A stretch of 5,593 nt of DNA from Oscillospiraceae bacterium (GTDB lineage: Bacteria; Bacillota_A; Clostridia; Oscillospirales; Ruminococcaceae): positions 1 to 5,593 of the forward strand of contig JAGDDO010000597.1 of assembly GCA_017848205.1 (NCBI GenBank), in the 5' to 3' direction. Position numbers and translations under genes: made by a program. Below, one piece after another: positions 1-5,430 of the stretch (position 1 is the first letter of the stretch; each line of letters begins with the position of its first letter). A model generated the notes under the pieces. The model was not told the DNA's origin and ran no database searches. It was given only the letters and a program-made list of their open reading frames with translations.

Positions 1-1094
1 AAGGAAAGATCAGAAAAGAATATCTGGAGTTTTTAAGATCTGTTTTCAAAAATTCCGGAGTTACAAACAGGGTGTTTGCAGCGGCCTATATGACAGGTAT
101 TCTTCCGATTAAGAAAATGGAAGGACATTCAGCTGTATCTGATTTTGAAGAGTACACAGTACTTGATCCGCAGCTCTTCAGCGGATATGTCGGATTTACG
201 GAAAATGAAGTGCGTAAACTCTGCAGTGATCATGACATGGATTTTGAAATGATGAAATACTGGTATGACGGATATAATTTCAAAGGTACCGGTTCTGTCT
301 ATAATCCGAATTCTGTTATGAAAGCTATAAGGAAAAGAGAATTTGATTCATACTGGCCGAAAACAACAGCTGCAGACAGTCTCATGGAATACATAAGCAA
401 GGATTACAGCGGATTAACAAGAACTATTGCAGAACTTATTGCAGGTATTGACGTTCAGGTCGATACTGAGAACTTTACCAACGATCCTTTCGAAACCTAT
501 GATAAGGATGATGTTCTGACGCTTCTTGTTCATCTCGGCTATCTGACATTTGACCAGAAAAGCAGCAGAGTCCGTATTCCGAATGAAGAGATACGTAAGG
601 AATTTCAGCGCGCGATCCATAAAGTAAATCACACTGAAACACTGAAACGACTGAATGAAAGTGAACAGCTTTTTACTGATACTATCACAGGTAATGAGGA
701 AGCGGTTGCACAGCAGATTGAAAAGATCCATCGGGAAGAAACGTCTCCGATTCACTATAACCGGGAAGACAGTCTTCGCAGTGTAATCAAACTGGCTTAC
801 TATACCTATCGTGATCACTATGTTCAGTGGGAAGAGATGCCGGCAGGTGACGGGTACGCTGACATTGCATTTCTTCCGAAAAAAGATTCTGACTATCCGA
901 TCCTGGTAATAGAACTAAAGTGGAATAAAACTGCTGAAACCGCTGTTGAGCAGATCAGAAACCGTCATTATCCGGAATCGTTCAAAGGATACGGCAGTGA
1001 AATAGTTCTGGTAGGTGTGTCCTATGACAAGGATGAAAAGCCAGGGCAGAGAACACATAAATGCCGGATAGAGAAAATAGCAACGGAAAGATAG
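1..1094 (+). CDS. AAA-ATPase-like / PD-(D/E)XK nuclease-superfamily protein (5' truncated by window)
   Basis: The reading frame is open from base 3 to the TAG at 1092-1094 (363 codons). Residues upstream of the first in-frame GTG at 72 still fit the family (YLEFLRSVFKNSG, then AYMTGILPIKK), so the gene runs off the left edge and no start is annotated. The first part resembles the end of the AAA-ATPase-like domain (the family once called DUF1703 with PF09820). The C-terminal part carries a PD-(D/E)XK-like core: D287 in YADIAFLP, E304-x-K306 in VIELKW, and a QIRNRHY motif (Q317, Y323), numbered from the codon at base 3. Full-length members are usually about 500-580 residues, so roughly 200 N-terminal residues, including the Walker A loop, lie outside. 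The family's substrate and cellular role are not established; a nucleic-acid role is inferred from the fold only. The next gene is convergent, with a shared bidirectional terminator between them. Confidence 0.85.
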   Translation, partial: GKIRKEYLEFLRSVFKNSGVTNRVFAAAYMTGILPIKKMEGHSAVSDFEEYTVLDPQLFSGYVGFTENEVRKLCSDHDMDFEMMKYWYDGYNFKGTGSVYNPNSVMKAIRKREFDSYWPKTTAADSLMEYISKDYSGLTRTIAELIAGIDVQVDTENFTNDPFETYDKDDVLTLLVHLGYLTFDQKSSRVRIPNEEIRKEFQRAIHKVNHTETLKRLNESEQLFTDTITGNEEAVAQQIEKIHREETSPIHYNREDSLRSVIKLAYYTYRDHYVQWEEMPAGDGYADIAFLPKKDSDYPILVIELKWNKTAETAVEQIRNRHYPESFKGYGSEIVLVGVSYDKDEKPGQRTHKCRIEKIATER

Positions 1095-1099
1095 AAGGT

Positions 1100-1187
1100 A
1101 GTCTTCACCCCTGCGGGGCGAAGACTGCTATAGAAAAAACGAGCTGCCGGATAAGGCAGCTCGTTTTATAACCGCGCCGTAAGGTGC
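1100..1187. repeat. Composite two-hairpin intergenic element, copy 1
   Basis: The element has three stems in order. AGTCTTC (1100-1106) pairs with GAAGACT (1120-1126), capped by CCCC-TGC-GGGG. Then come the spacer GCTATAGAAAAA, the terminator stem (1136-1167), and a small hairpin GCGCC-GTAA-GGTGC (1174-1187) that on the minus strand directly follows the Fic stop codon. Bases 1100-1172 match copy 3 (5431-5503) at 68 of 73 positions by hand alignment. Bases 1100-1138 match copy 2 at all but one position. The function beyond termination is unknown. Confidence 0.75.
1136..1170. terminator. Bidirectional intrinsic terminator between convergent genes
   Basis: A perfect 13-bp stem pairs AAAACGAGCTGCC (1136-1148) with GGCAGCTCGTTTT (1155-1167), with loop GGATAA. 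On the plus strand it ends in TTTTATAA and serves the nuclease-family gene ending at 1094. On the minus strand it ends in TTTTTTCTATAG and serves the Fic gene ending at 1189. Confidence 0.9.
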
Positions 1188-1188
1188 A

Positions 1189-1956
1189 TCATTTTTTTAT
1201 AAAGTCCTTTGCACTGACTTCGGTTCTGTCATATTCAATGCCGAAATAATCAAGTATCGCTTTCATGTCATCCTGCTTTGAGAGGAAAACATCCAGAAGT
1301 CGTTCCTTCATGCCGGCAGTTTGCCATTCCTTTAATCCGAAGTAGTAGAAATACTTGATATGATCATCAATATAGAACGGAACGATATCATTTTCAAGGC
1401 ACTGCTTGAGCATAAGAAGTCTGCCGACACGTCCGTTTCCGTCGTAGAAAGGATGTATCTTTTCAAACCGTGCATGAAAATCTGCGATATCATAAAGATC
1501 GTGTTCCGGCTTGCTGTTATAGTCAGAGATAGGTTTTTTAATCAGTCCGGATACGTCATCCGGTGAAGCAGTCTGTATCTCTCCGACTTCATTGGCATAT
1601 TTCTTGTATTCACCGATCACGGCATAGTCGGCATCATCGACCATGATACCGTTTTTCAGCATTCGGTGAAGATTTTTTATGTATTCTTCCGTTACCGGTT
1701 CAGAGACTGTATCGATTATATGATCAAAGCATCTGAAATGATTTGAAGTTTCAAATACATCATTTACAGGAACTGTACCGTCGATGGTGTGAGTTTCGTA
1801 AATGTATCTTGTCTGTTCATGAGTCAGCCTGCTGCCTTCGATATGGTTTGAATTGAAGGCAAAATCGACCTGCATACGGTTATAGATGCTGCCTTTGATT
1901 TTGTGTTTCTTTTCCGAAACAAGGAGCGGCAGCAGAGTTCGTTTATTTTCTGGCAT
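1189..1956 (-). CDS. Fic/DOC family protein, class II (putative AMP transferase)
   Basis: This 255-residue protein has the complete Fic catalytic motif HPFYDGNGRVGR at residues 168-179, with catalytic H168, acidic D172 and the anion-binding GNGR loop. Proteins with this motif usually transfer AMP from ATP to a hydroxyl side chain of a target protein. The inhibitory motif (S/T)xxxE(G/N) is present as S36-NHI-E40-G41 ahead of the Fic core, which makes this class II: self-inhibited, with no separate antitoxin gene needed. None is seen nearby. The stretch GEYKKYANEVGEIQTASP (115-132) fits the target-docking flap. A short helical tail follows the core (about 215-255). The ATG at 1956 is preceded by GAGGA (1966-1970, spacing 9), and an in-frame TGA lies just upstream, so the start is firm. 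The target is unknown. The gene is cytosolic and monocistronic. Confidence 0.92.
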   Translation of the reverse strand: MPENKRTLLPLLVSEKKHKIKGSIYNRMQVDFAFNSNHIEGSRLTHEQTRYIYETHTIDGTVPVNDVFETSNHFRCFDHIIDTVSEPVTEEYIKNLHRMLKNGIMVDDADYAVIGEYKKYANEVGEIQTASPDDVSGLIKKPISDYNSKPEHDLYDIADFHARFEKIHPFYDGNGRVGRLLMLKQCLENDIVPFYIDDHIKYFYYFGLKEWQTAGMKERLLDVFLSKQDDMKAILDYFGIEYDRTEVSAKDFIKK

Positions 1957-1965
1957 GATAGATCA

Positions 1966-2006
1966 TCCTCATGGTTTTGTGTATTGTCTGATGTGTTTTT
2001 ATTATA
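1966..2006 (-). promoter_or_regulatory. Putative Fic promoter -10 box and ribosome binding site
   Basis: On the minus strand a consensus TATAAT (2001-2006) lies 45 bp upstream of the Fic ATG, and GAGGA (1966-1970) sits 9 nt before it. The -35 is weak (TTTCAT/TTCATT around 2023-2029). The -10 assignment is plausible rather than certain. Confidence 0.5.
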
Positions 2007-2074
2007 ACATGAAAACAATGAGAATGAAATGATTTTTTTCAGAACTTGTATTCAGGGTCTGTCAGGAAAAATGT

Positions 2075-2160
2075 AGTCTTCACCCCTGCGGGCCGAAGAC
2101 TGCTATAGAAAAACCGGACTGCAGCCGCAGTCCGGTTTATTAACCTGCGCCGTAAGGCAC
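2075..2160. repeat. Composite two-hairpin intergenic element, copy 2 (orphan)
   Basis: The first stem is identical to copy 1, AGTCTTC (2075-2081) with GAAGACT (2095-2101), followed by the same spacer GCTATAGAAAAA. The central stem has a different sequence with preserved pairing. The right-hand hairpin is a close variant, GCGCC-GTAA-GGCAC with one mismatch. Unlike the other copies, no gene ends into it from either side: the Fic gene starts to its left and the fusion gene starts to its right. The rest of the gap from 1957 to 2268 holds only promoters and leaders. Confidence 0.75.
2111..2140. terminator. Intrinsic terminator-like hairpin in a divergent intergenic region
   Basis: A perfect 12-bp stem pairs AAACCGGACTGC (2111-2122) with GCAGTCCGGTTT (2127-2138), loop AGCC. 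It has TTTATTAA on the plus side and TTTTTCTATAG on the minus side, so it could stop transcription both ways. It would insulate the two outward-facing promoters from each other's antisense transcripts, but there is no obvious gene for it to terminate. Confidence 0.75.
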
Positions 2161-2169
2161 CGCTTTCCA

Positions 2170-2198
2170 TTGACGCACCTGCCGGTTTGGGGTATAAT
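2170..2198 (+). promoter_or_regulatory. Strong sigma-A promoter of the hydrolase-GNAT fusion gene
   Basis: TTGACG (2170-2175) and TATAAT (2193-2198) are separated by exactly 17 bp, with a TTTGGGG stretch between. Transcription should start near 2205, giving a leader of about 64 nt before the ATG at 2269. The promoter follows directly on the right arm of repeat copy 2. Confidence 0.85.
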
Positions 2199-2254
2199 TA
2201 TAGTTAGCGACAGATAATATGCCGCAAAATATACTATTGTAATACAGAAGAAAG

Positions 2255-2261
2255 AAGGAGG
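2255..2261 (+). promoter_or_regulatory. Ribosome binding site AAGGAGG
   Basis: This near-perfect Shine-Dalgarno sequence lies 7 nt before the ATG at 2269 and fixes the start of the fusion gene. By contrast, no such sequence precedes the internal ATG at 2848, where the acetyltransferase domain begins. Confidence 0.9.
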
Positions 2262-2268
2262 CAGAAAG

Positions 2269-3378
2269 ATGATACTGCTTGTTATCGACACCCAGAAGGG
2301 AATAACAGATGAGAGACTTTTTGAATTTGAAAAGTTTAAAAGCAATGTAGGCACGCTTATAGCTGCAGCAAGGGAAAACGGCGTTGAGGTCGTTTATGTG
2401 CGTCATGATGACGGTCCGGGAAGCGGATTTTCAGCCGGAGATGAAGATTTTGAGATATTTGAGGGCTTTGCTCCGAAGGACGGGGAAAAGGTGTTTGACA
2501 AGAAGGTGAACAGTGCGTTCCACGAATCTACCGGACTTCTCGCATATCTGAAAGCACGCAGGGTAAGCAGGATCATCACCGTCGGCCTTCAGACTGATTT
2601 CTGCATAGATGCTGCTGTAAAGAGCGGCTTTGAACACGGATTTGAGATGATCGTTCCGGAATACTGCAATTCCACAAGGACAAATCCTTACATCGATCCG
2701 GAGACGACCTATCATTTCTATAACGAATACATGTGGCCGGACAGATATGCAAAGTGCGTTACAATGAAAGATGCGCTTGATCTTATCAGTTCATATGACG
2801 GAACAGAACGTGCCGCCGATAAGGATGCCCTTTCAGGCTGCGGTACGATGACGATAGAAACTGACCGTCTTATCCTCAGAAGATTTGAATTTGACGATAT
2901 CCCGTCCATGATGAGAAACTGGATATCTGATGAAAACGTTCAGAACAGATACGGTGAACCGGCTTACAAGACACCGGAAGCTGTAAGGGGGCTTCTTGAA
3001 AAATACATAAACGGATACCAGGACGGCAACTATTACAGATGGGCTGTCATTGAAAAAGAATCCGGTGAATGCATCGGCCAGATCGCATATTTCCTCGTTG
3101 ACAGAAACAATCATTTCGGCGAGATCGAATACTGCATCGGTACGGCGTTCCAGGGAAAAGGATATGCAACGGAAGCCACAAAGGCGATTATCCGTTTCGG
3201 ATTTGAAAACATTCATTTCAACAAGATCCAGATCTGCGTCCGTCCGGTAAACGCACCTTCACGAAGAGTCATAGAAAAATGCGGCTTCACATACGAAGGC
3301 ACGCTCCGCGACTACTTCTTCATAAACGGAAAATACGAAAGCAGAATGTATCATTCGATCCTGCGGTCGGAACAGTAA
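2269..3378 (+). CDS. Isochorismatase-family cysteine hydrolase fused to GNAT N-acetyltransferase
   Basis: This is one uninterrupted 369-residue ORF with two enzymes. Residues 1-177 form an isochorismatase-like hydrolase with the full catalytic triad: D7 (LLVIDTQ), K78 (DKKVNSAF) and C112 (GLQTDFC). This superfamily cleaves isochorismate, nicotinamide or other amides; the substrate cannot be read from sequence. A linker of about 16 residues (178-193) leads to M194-TIETDRLILRRF, the typical opening of a RimJ/RimL-type acetyltransferase (Acetyltransf_3). The acetyl-CoA loop is Q295-GKGYA, and NAPSRRVIEKCGF follows at 328-340. Both halves look catalytically intact. The ATG at 2269 has a strong Shine-Dalgarno and promoter; the internal ATG at 2848 has no ribosome binding site, so one polypeptide is expected. 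The joint chemistry, for example deamidation followed by acetylation, is speculation. Downstream is a terminator shared with the convergent gene. Confidence 0.9.
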   Translation: MILLVIDTQKGITDERLFEFEKFKSNVGTLIAAARENGVEVVYVRHDDGPGSGFSAGDEDFEIFEGFAPKDGEKVFDKKVNSAFHESTGLLAYLKARRVSRIITVGLQTDFCIDAAVKSGFEHGFEMIVPEYCNSTRTNPYIDPETTYHFYNEYMWPDRYAKCVTMKDALDLISSYDGTERAADKDALSGCGTMTIETDRLILRRFEFDDIPSMMRNWISDENVQNRYGEPAYKTPEAVRGLLEKYINGYQDGNYYRWAVIEKESGECIGQIAYFLVDRNNHFGEIEYCIGTAFQGKGYATEATKAIIRFGFENIHFNKIQICVRPVNAPSRRVIEKCGFTYEGTLRDYFFINGKYESRMYHSILRSEQ

Positions 3379-3387
3379 AGAAATGAG

Positions 3388-3400
3388 GCACCTTCGGTGC
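3388..3400 (+). other. Small GC-rich hairpin after the stop codon
   Basis: GCACC-TTC-GGTGC is a 5-bp stem nine bases after the fusion gene's TAA and just before its terminator. It closely resembles the hairpin GCACC-TTAC-GGCGC that follows the Fic stop codon on the other strand, suggesting a recurring 3'-UTR part in this genome. Its role is unknown. Confidence 0.6.
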
Positions 3401-3407
3401 AATTGAA

Positions 3408-3467
3408 AAAACAAACAGGTCACTATCCATGATTTTTTGTCGGATAGGAACCTGTTTGTTTTGTTTA
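3408..3467. terminator. Nested-stem bidirectional terminator
   Basis: The outer 13-bp stem pairs AAAACAAACAGGT (3408-3420) with ACCTGTTTGTTTT (3450-3462). After a 2+2 internal loop, an inner 6-bp stem pairs CTATCC (3423-3428) with GGATAG (3442-3447). T-rich tails follow on both strands (TTTTGTTT on plus, TTTTTTCAATT on minus). It sits between the convergent ends at 3378 and 3506 and can serve both genes. Confidence 0.85.
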
Positions 3468-3505
3468 TACTATTTTCTCAGAGTGATTCTACATAGATAC
3501 TTGTT

Positions 3506-5038
3506 TTATAATTGCTTTTTCTTATATAAGACATTATTCGTGTTACCATTGTTTTCTATCATACCGGTTTCGCTGAGCATCCGCATATACCTCCAGGCTG
3601 TTGCTCTTGATTTACCGGTAACATTAATTACATCCTGAATCGATAGTTCTTTTCCCTGATCAAGTAATTTTATCAACGGCTGGAGTTTTTCGTAATTCTT
3701 ATCTGAAAGAACTTGTTTCAAACTTGTTTCAAAACTTGTTTCAAAACTTGTTTCAAAACTTGTTTCATTATTCAGAAACATAGGATGAATTGGAATACGT
3801 ACTCGCATAGCGCGCCTGTCTTCATCAGTGAAAAATTCTGCTCTTGGAGAACCATTGCGAGCCAGTTCATCCTGAATAGTAGGAATACCTGATGAATGTC
3901 CTTCAGACAGGTCAAGTTCTTTTAAAAATTCGCCGAGTCTTCTGTTTCTGTAATACCTTGAAACAAATCTGTTCCCTTCAGCAATTGTTTTCAGAGAAAC
4001 AGATCTGTCTATGCCGGGGAAATTCATTATATTTATGCAATCAGGTTCTATTTCAATAGTTACTGGTTCATAGGACATGTAATCCCTGTGATAGAATGCA
4101 TTTACAACAGCTTCTTCAATTGCCTGATACGGGTAATTATAAATACGTACTGCTTCCATCTGATCAGGAACTTTGATTACCATTTCTCTAATGATCGTGT
4201 TTCGGAAGCGTTCCATTGTTGCTTCAATCATCTGTGGGACTGAACCGGTGATAACAGGAAAGTCTTCGCTTAATCCCGGATTACGGGTGCTTCCTTCAGG
4301 AAAACGAGTCATTTGTACATATGTATATCCAAAGAATTTTTCAGGATGTTCACAGAACATCATAAGCGCAACGTTCTGAATATAACGAAGTTCCGGAGGA
4401 CCGACAAGAAGTTGCATATCTTCCAGAATACTTTCAGTTCCTCGTTCTCTGATTTGTTTTGATAGTTTGCTTCCGGTTTTTCTTAAATGGTTTTCAAGAA
4501 GTAATGGTGATATATCATCGATAGTAGCTTTATGATTAGCTCTGCAGTCGAATGGTGTCTGATCTGACATGCTGATAAGCTCTTTTTCCTGTTCGGGATT
4601 AGCTTTTACGGTGCTTGTAAGATATCTGATATGATAACAGTATTTTTTATCTTTTTTACTCGTTATATACTCAGGTGATTTATATGGTCTTTGCTGTCCG
4701 GTACGTGCTACAATAACCATGATCCAGGTTCCATCAATTTCTACTGGGATAGCTTTAGGAAAATACGGAGGAGATATTAAGTTGTTGAAACCAAGCATAT
4801 CTTTTTGAATTTTATCAAGAGTATTTTCATCAAGCCCTTTGACAGGACGTACTGCGATACCATCTTTTTCTTCAACACCGACTATAATATATCCGCCGCC
4901 ATTATTATTGAAATCGTTGGCAAACGCACAAATGCTTCGATATATGTCATCCGGATTCCAGCCAGATTTAAATTCAATTCGTTCAGATTCGATTCTTTTT
5001 TTATTTAAAAGACTATCAAGGTCAATTTCAAGTTCCAA
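3506..5038 (-). CDS. AlbA_2 (Schlafen-like) / RecG-type ATP-binding protein with C-terminal winged helix
   Basis: The protein has 510 residues. The N-terminal AlbA_2 domain (about 17-140) shows E19-R-x-E22-F-K24, then DIYRSICAFAND and GGGYIIVGV, the usual signature of this putative nucleic-acid-binding domain. A middle region is followed by a GHKL-like ATP-binding domain (HATPase_c_4, often annotated as RecG C-terminal; about 295-415), with the N-box-like AIEEAVVNAFYHRDY (306-320), NFPG (339-342) and HSSGIPTI (381-388). Residues 425-440 are four ETSF/ETSL repeats, and a winged helix follows (about 448-508, with SIQDVINVTGKSRATAWRYM). The start is TTG, chosen because GGAGG (5046-5050) lies 7 nt upstream and the AlbA_2 domain begins soon after. 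This family is usually annotated as a transcriptional regulator or ATP-binding protein; it is not the RecG helicase. Its target is unknown. The gene is monocistronic with its own promoter. Confidence 0.88.
   Translation of the reverse strand: MELEIDLDSLLNKKRIESERIEFKSGWNPDDIYRSICAFANDFNNNGGGYIIVGVEEKDGIAVRPVKGLDENTLDKIQKDMLGFNNLISPPYFPKAIPVEIDGTWIMVIVARTGQQRPYKSPEYITSKKDKKYCYHIRYLTSTVKANPEQEKELISMSDQTPFDCRANHKATIDDISPLLLENHLRKTGSKLSKQIRERGTESILEDMQLLVGPPELRYIQNVALMMFCEHPEKFFGYTYVQMTRFPEGSTRNPGLSEDFPVITGSVPQMIEATMERFRNTIIREMVIKVPDQMEAVRIYNYPYQAIEEAVVNAFYHRDYMSYEPVTIEIEPDCINIMNFPGIDRSVSLKTIAEGNRFVSRYYRNRRLGEFLKELDLSEGHSSGIPTIQDELARNGSPRAEFFTDEDRRAMRVRIPIHPMFLNNETSFETSFETSFETSLKQVLSDKNYEKLQPLIKLLDQGKELSIQDVINVTGKSRATAWRYMRMLSETGMIENNGNTNNVLYKKKQL
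3711..3766 (-). repeat. Coding tandem repeat, five copies of ACTTGTTTC in a 12-bp unit
   Basis: ACTTGTTTC occurs at 3711, 3722, 3734, 3746 and 3758. Four copies at 12-bp spacing encode the ETSF/ETSF/ETSF/ETSL linker between the ATPase-like domain and the winged helix. The copy at 3711 is offset by 11 bp, so it is read in another frame as KQV at the start of the next domain. The array can gain or lose units by slippage without breaking the frame. Confidence 0.9.
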
Positions 5039-5045
5039 TATTATA

Positions 5046-5050
5046 CCTCC
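5046..5050 (-). promoter_or_regulatory. Ribosome binding site supporting the TTG start
   Basis: GGAGG on the minus strand is 7 nt from the TTG at 5036-5038. No ATG or GTG in frame near this site is better placed, so the rare TTG start is preferred. Confidence 0.8.
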
Positions 5051-5086
5051 GAAACAGGCGAATAATCAAATAGATATAAAACGGAG

Positions 5087-5110
5087 CCGGAAAATGATAA
5101 CTAATTCCGG
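5087..5110. promoter_or_regulatory. Inverted repeat in the leader of the AlbA_2 gene
   Basis: CCGGAA (5087-5092) and TTCCGG (5105-5110) form a perfect 6-bp inverted repeat around 12 A+T-rich bases. It lies just downstream of the predicted transcription start (near 5119) and about 50 bp before the TTG. It could be an operator, possibly for the gene's own winged-helix product, or a leader hairpin. It is too short to be certain. Confidence 0.4.
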
Positions 5111-5125
5111 ACTAAATCTAAAAAT

Positions 5126-5154
5126 AGTATAGCATATAATCAGATAATATGCAA
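5126..5154 (-). promoter_or_regulatory. Promoter of the AlbA_2/ATP-binding gene
   Basis: On the minus strand TTGCAT (5149-5154) and TATACT (5126-5131) are separated by exactly 17 bp. This gives a leader of about 80 nt. The -35 ends only 6 bp from the IS end at 5161. Confidence 0.75.
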
Positions 5155-5160
5155 TATAAC

Positions 5161-5382
5161 TGAAGTGGACCCCCTTATAATGGACAGTAAAAACCAATGG
5201 TTAATGTACAAATAAAATGGTATAATAGTAGAAGTAACAAAGCCGGAGGTTTAAAATGGCAGGAAGAAAATACAGTATAGAATTCAAAATACAGGCAACG
5301 AAAAGAGTAGTTGAGGAAGGTGTATCCTCAGCACAGGTAGCAAGAGAATTAGGGATCAATGTAAACTCATTGAGAGATTGGG
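5161..5382 (+). mobile_element. Truncated IS3-family element, left end only
   Basis: TGAAGTGGACCCCCTTATAATG begins at 5161 and resembles the left terminal repeat of IS3-family elements (TG start, GGACCCC, then GGACAG). It is followed by a promoter-like TATAAT (5221-5226), GGAGG (5245-5249) and the start of orfA. After about 222 bp the IS sequence stops at the junction with a GNAT gene remnant. The rest of orfA, orfB and the right end are absent, so the element cannot move by itself. Confidence 0.75.
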
Positions 5383-5384
5383 AA
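5256..5384 (+). pseudogene. IS3-family transposase OrfA, N-terminal fragment
   Basis: From the ATG at 5256 about 42 codons encode MAGRKYSIEFK, then VSSAQVARELGINVNSLRDW. This is the helix-turn-helix start of an IS3-type OrfA (transposase_8, PF01527), which binds the IS ends. Family members are about 90-105 residues. Here the match ends at W42, after which the frame reads through foreign DNA, including a terminator hairpin, to the window edge without a stop. GGAGG at 5245-5249 (6 nt upstream) supports the start. The product would be a DNA-binding fragment fused to junk if it is made at all. Confidence 0.8.
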
Positions 5385-5424
5385 TCGATGGATGTATCAT
5401 TCAATTCTGCGGTCGGAACAGTAA
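5383..5424 (+). pseudogene. GNAT acetyltransferase, last 14 codons only
   Basis: In a different frame from the transposase fragment, 5383-5424 encodes NRWMYHSILRSEQ and TAA. The intact GNAT domain ends MYHSILRSEQ and TAA. Over 34 bases (5392-5425 against 3346-3379) only two differ, TCG/TCA and ATC/ATT, and both are synonymous. The upstream codons differ (NRW against ESR), so this is the tail of a paralogous acetyltransferase gene whose body has been lost, not an exact copy. A terminator follows at once, as expected for a real gene end. Confidence 0.75.
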
Positions 5425-5430
5425 AAAGGA

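Noticed and set aside
414..818. Minus-strand ORF of 134 codons inside the AAA/PD-(D/E)XK gene
   Set aside because: It lies fully antisense to a well-supported coding frame, has no ribosome binding site that I can see and no recognisable family.
2833..3216. Minus-strand ORF of 127 codons opposite the GNAT domain
   Set aside because: It is the antisense shadow of a frame with clear acetyltransferase motifs; its own translation shows no recognisable domain.
2848..3378. Separate acetyltransferase gene starting at the internal ATG
   Set aside because: No Shine-Dalgarno precedes 2848, and the frame is continuous from the strongly supported start at 2269, so a fusion is the simpler reading.
3711..3766. 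Short regularly spaced repeats, as in a CRISPR array
   Set aside because: Units are 9-12 bp with 2-3 bp between them and lie in frame inside a gene; there are no unique spacers and no cas genes.
5201..5404. Minus-strand ORF of 67 codons across the IS fragment
   Set aside because: It is antisense to the recognisable OrfA start and spans the rearrangement junction.
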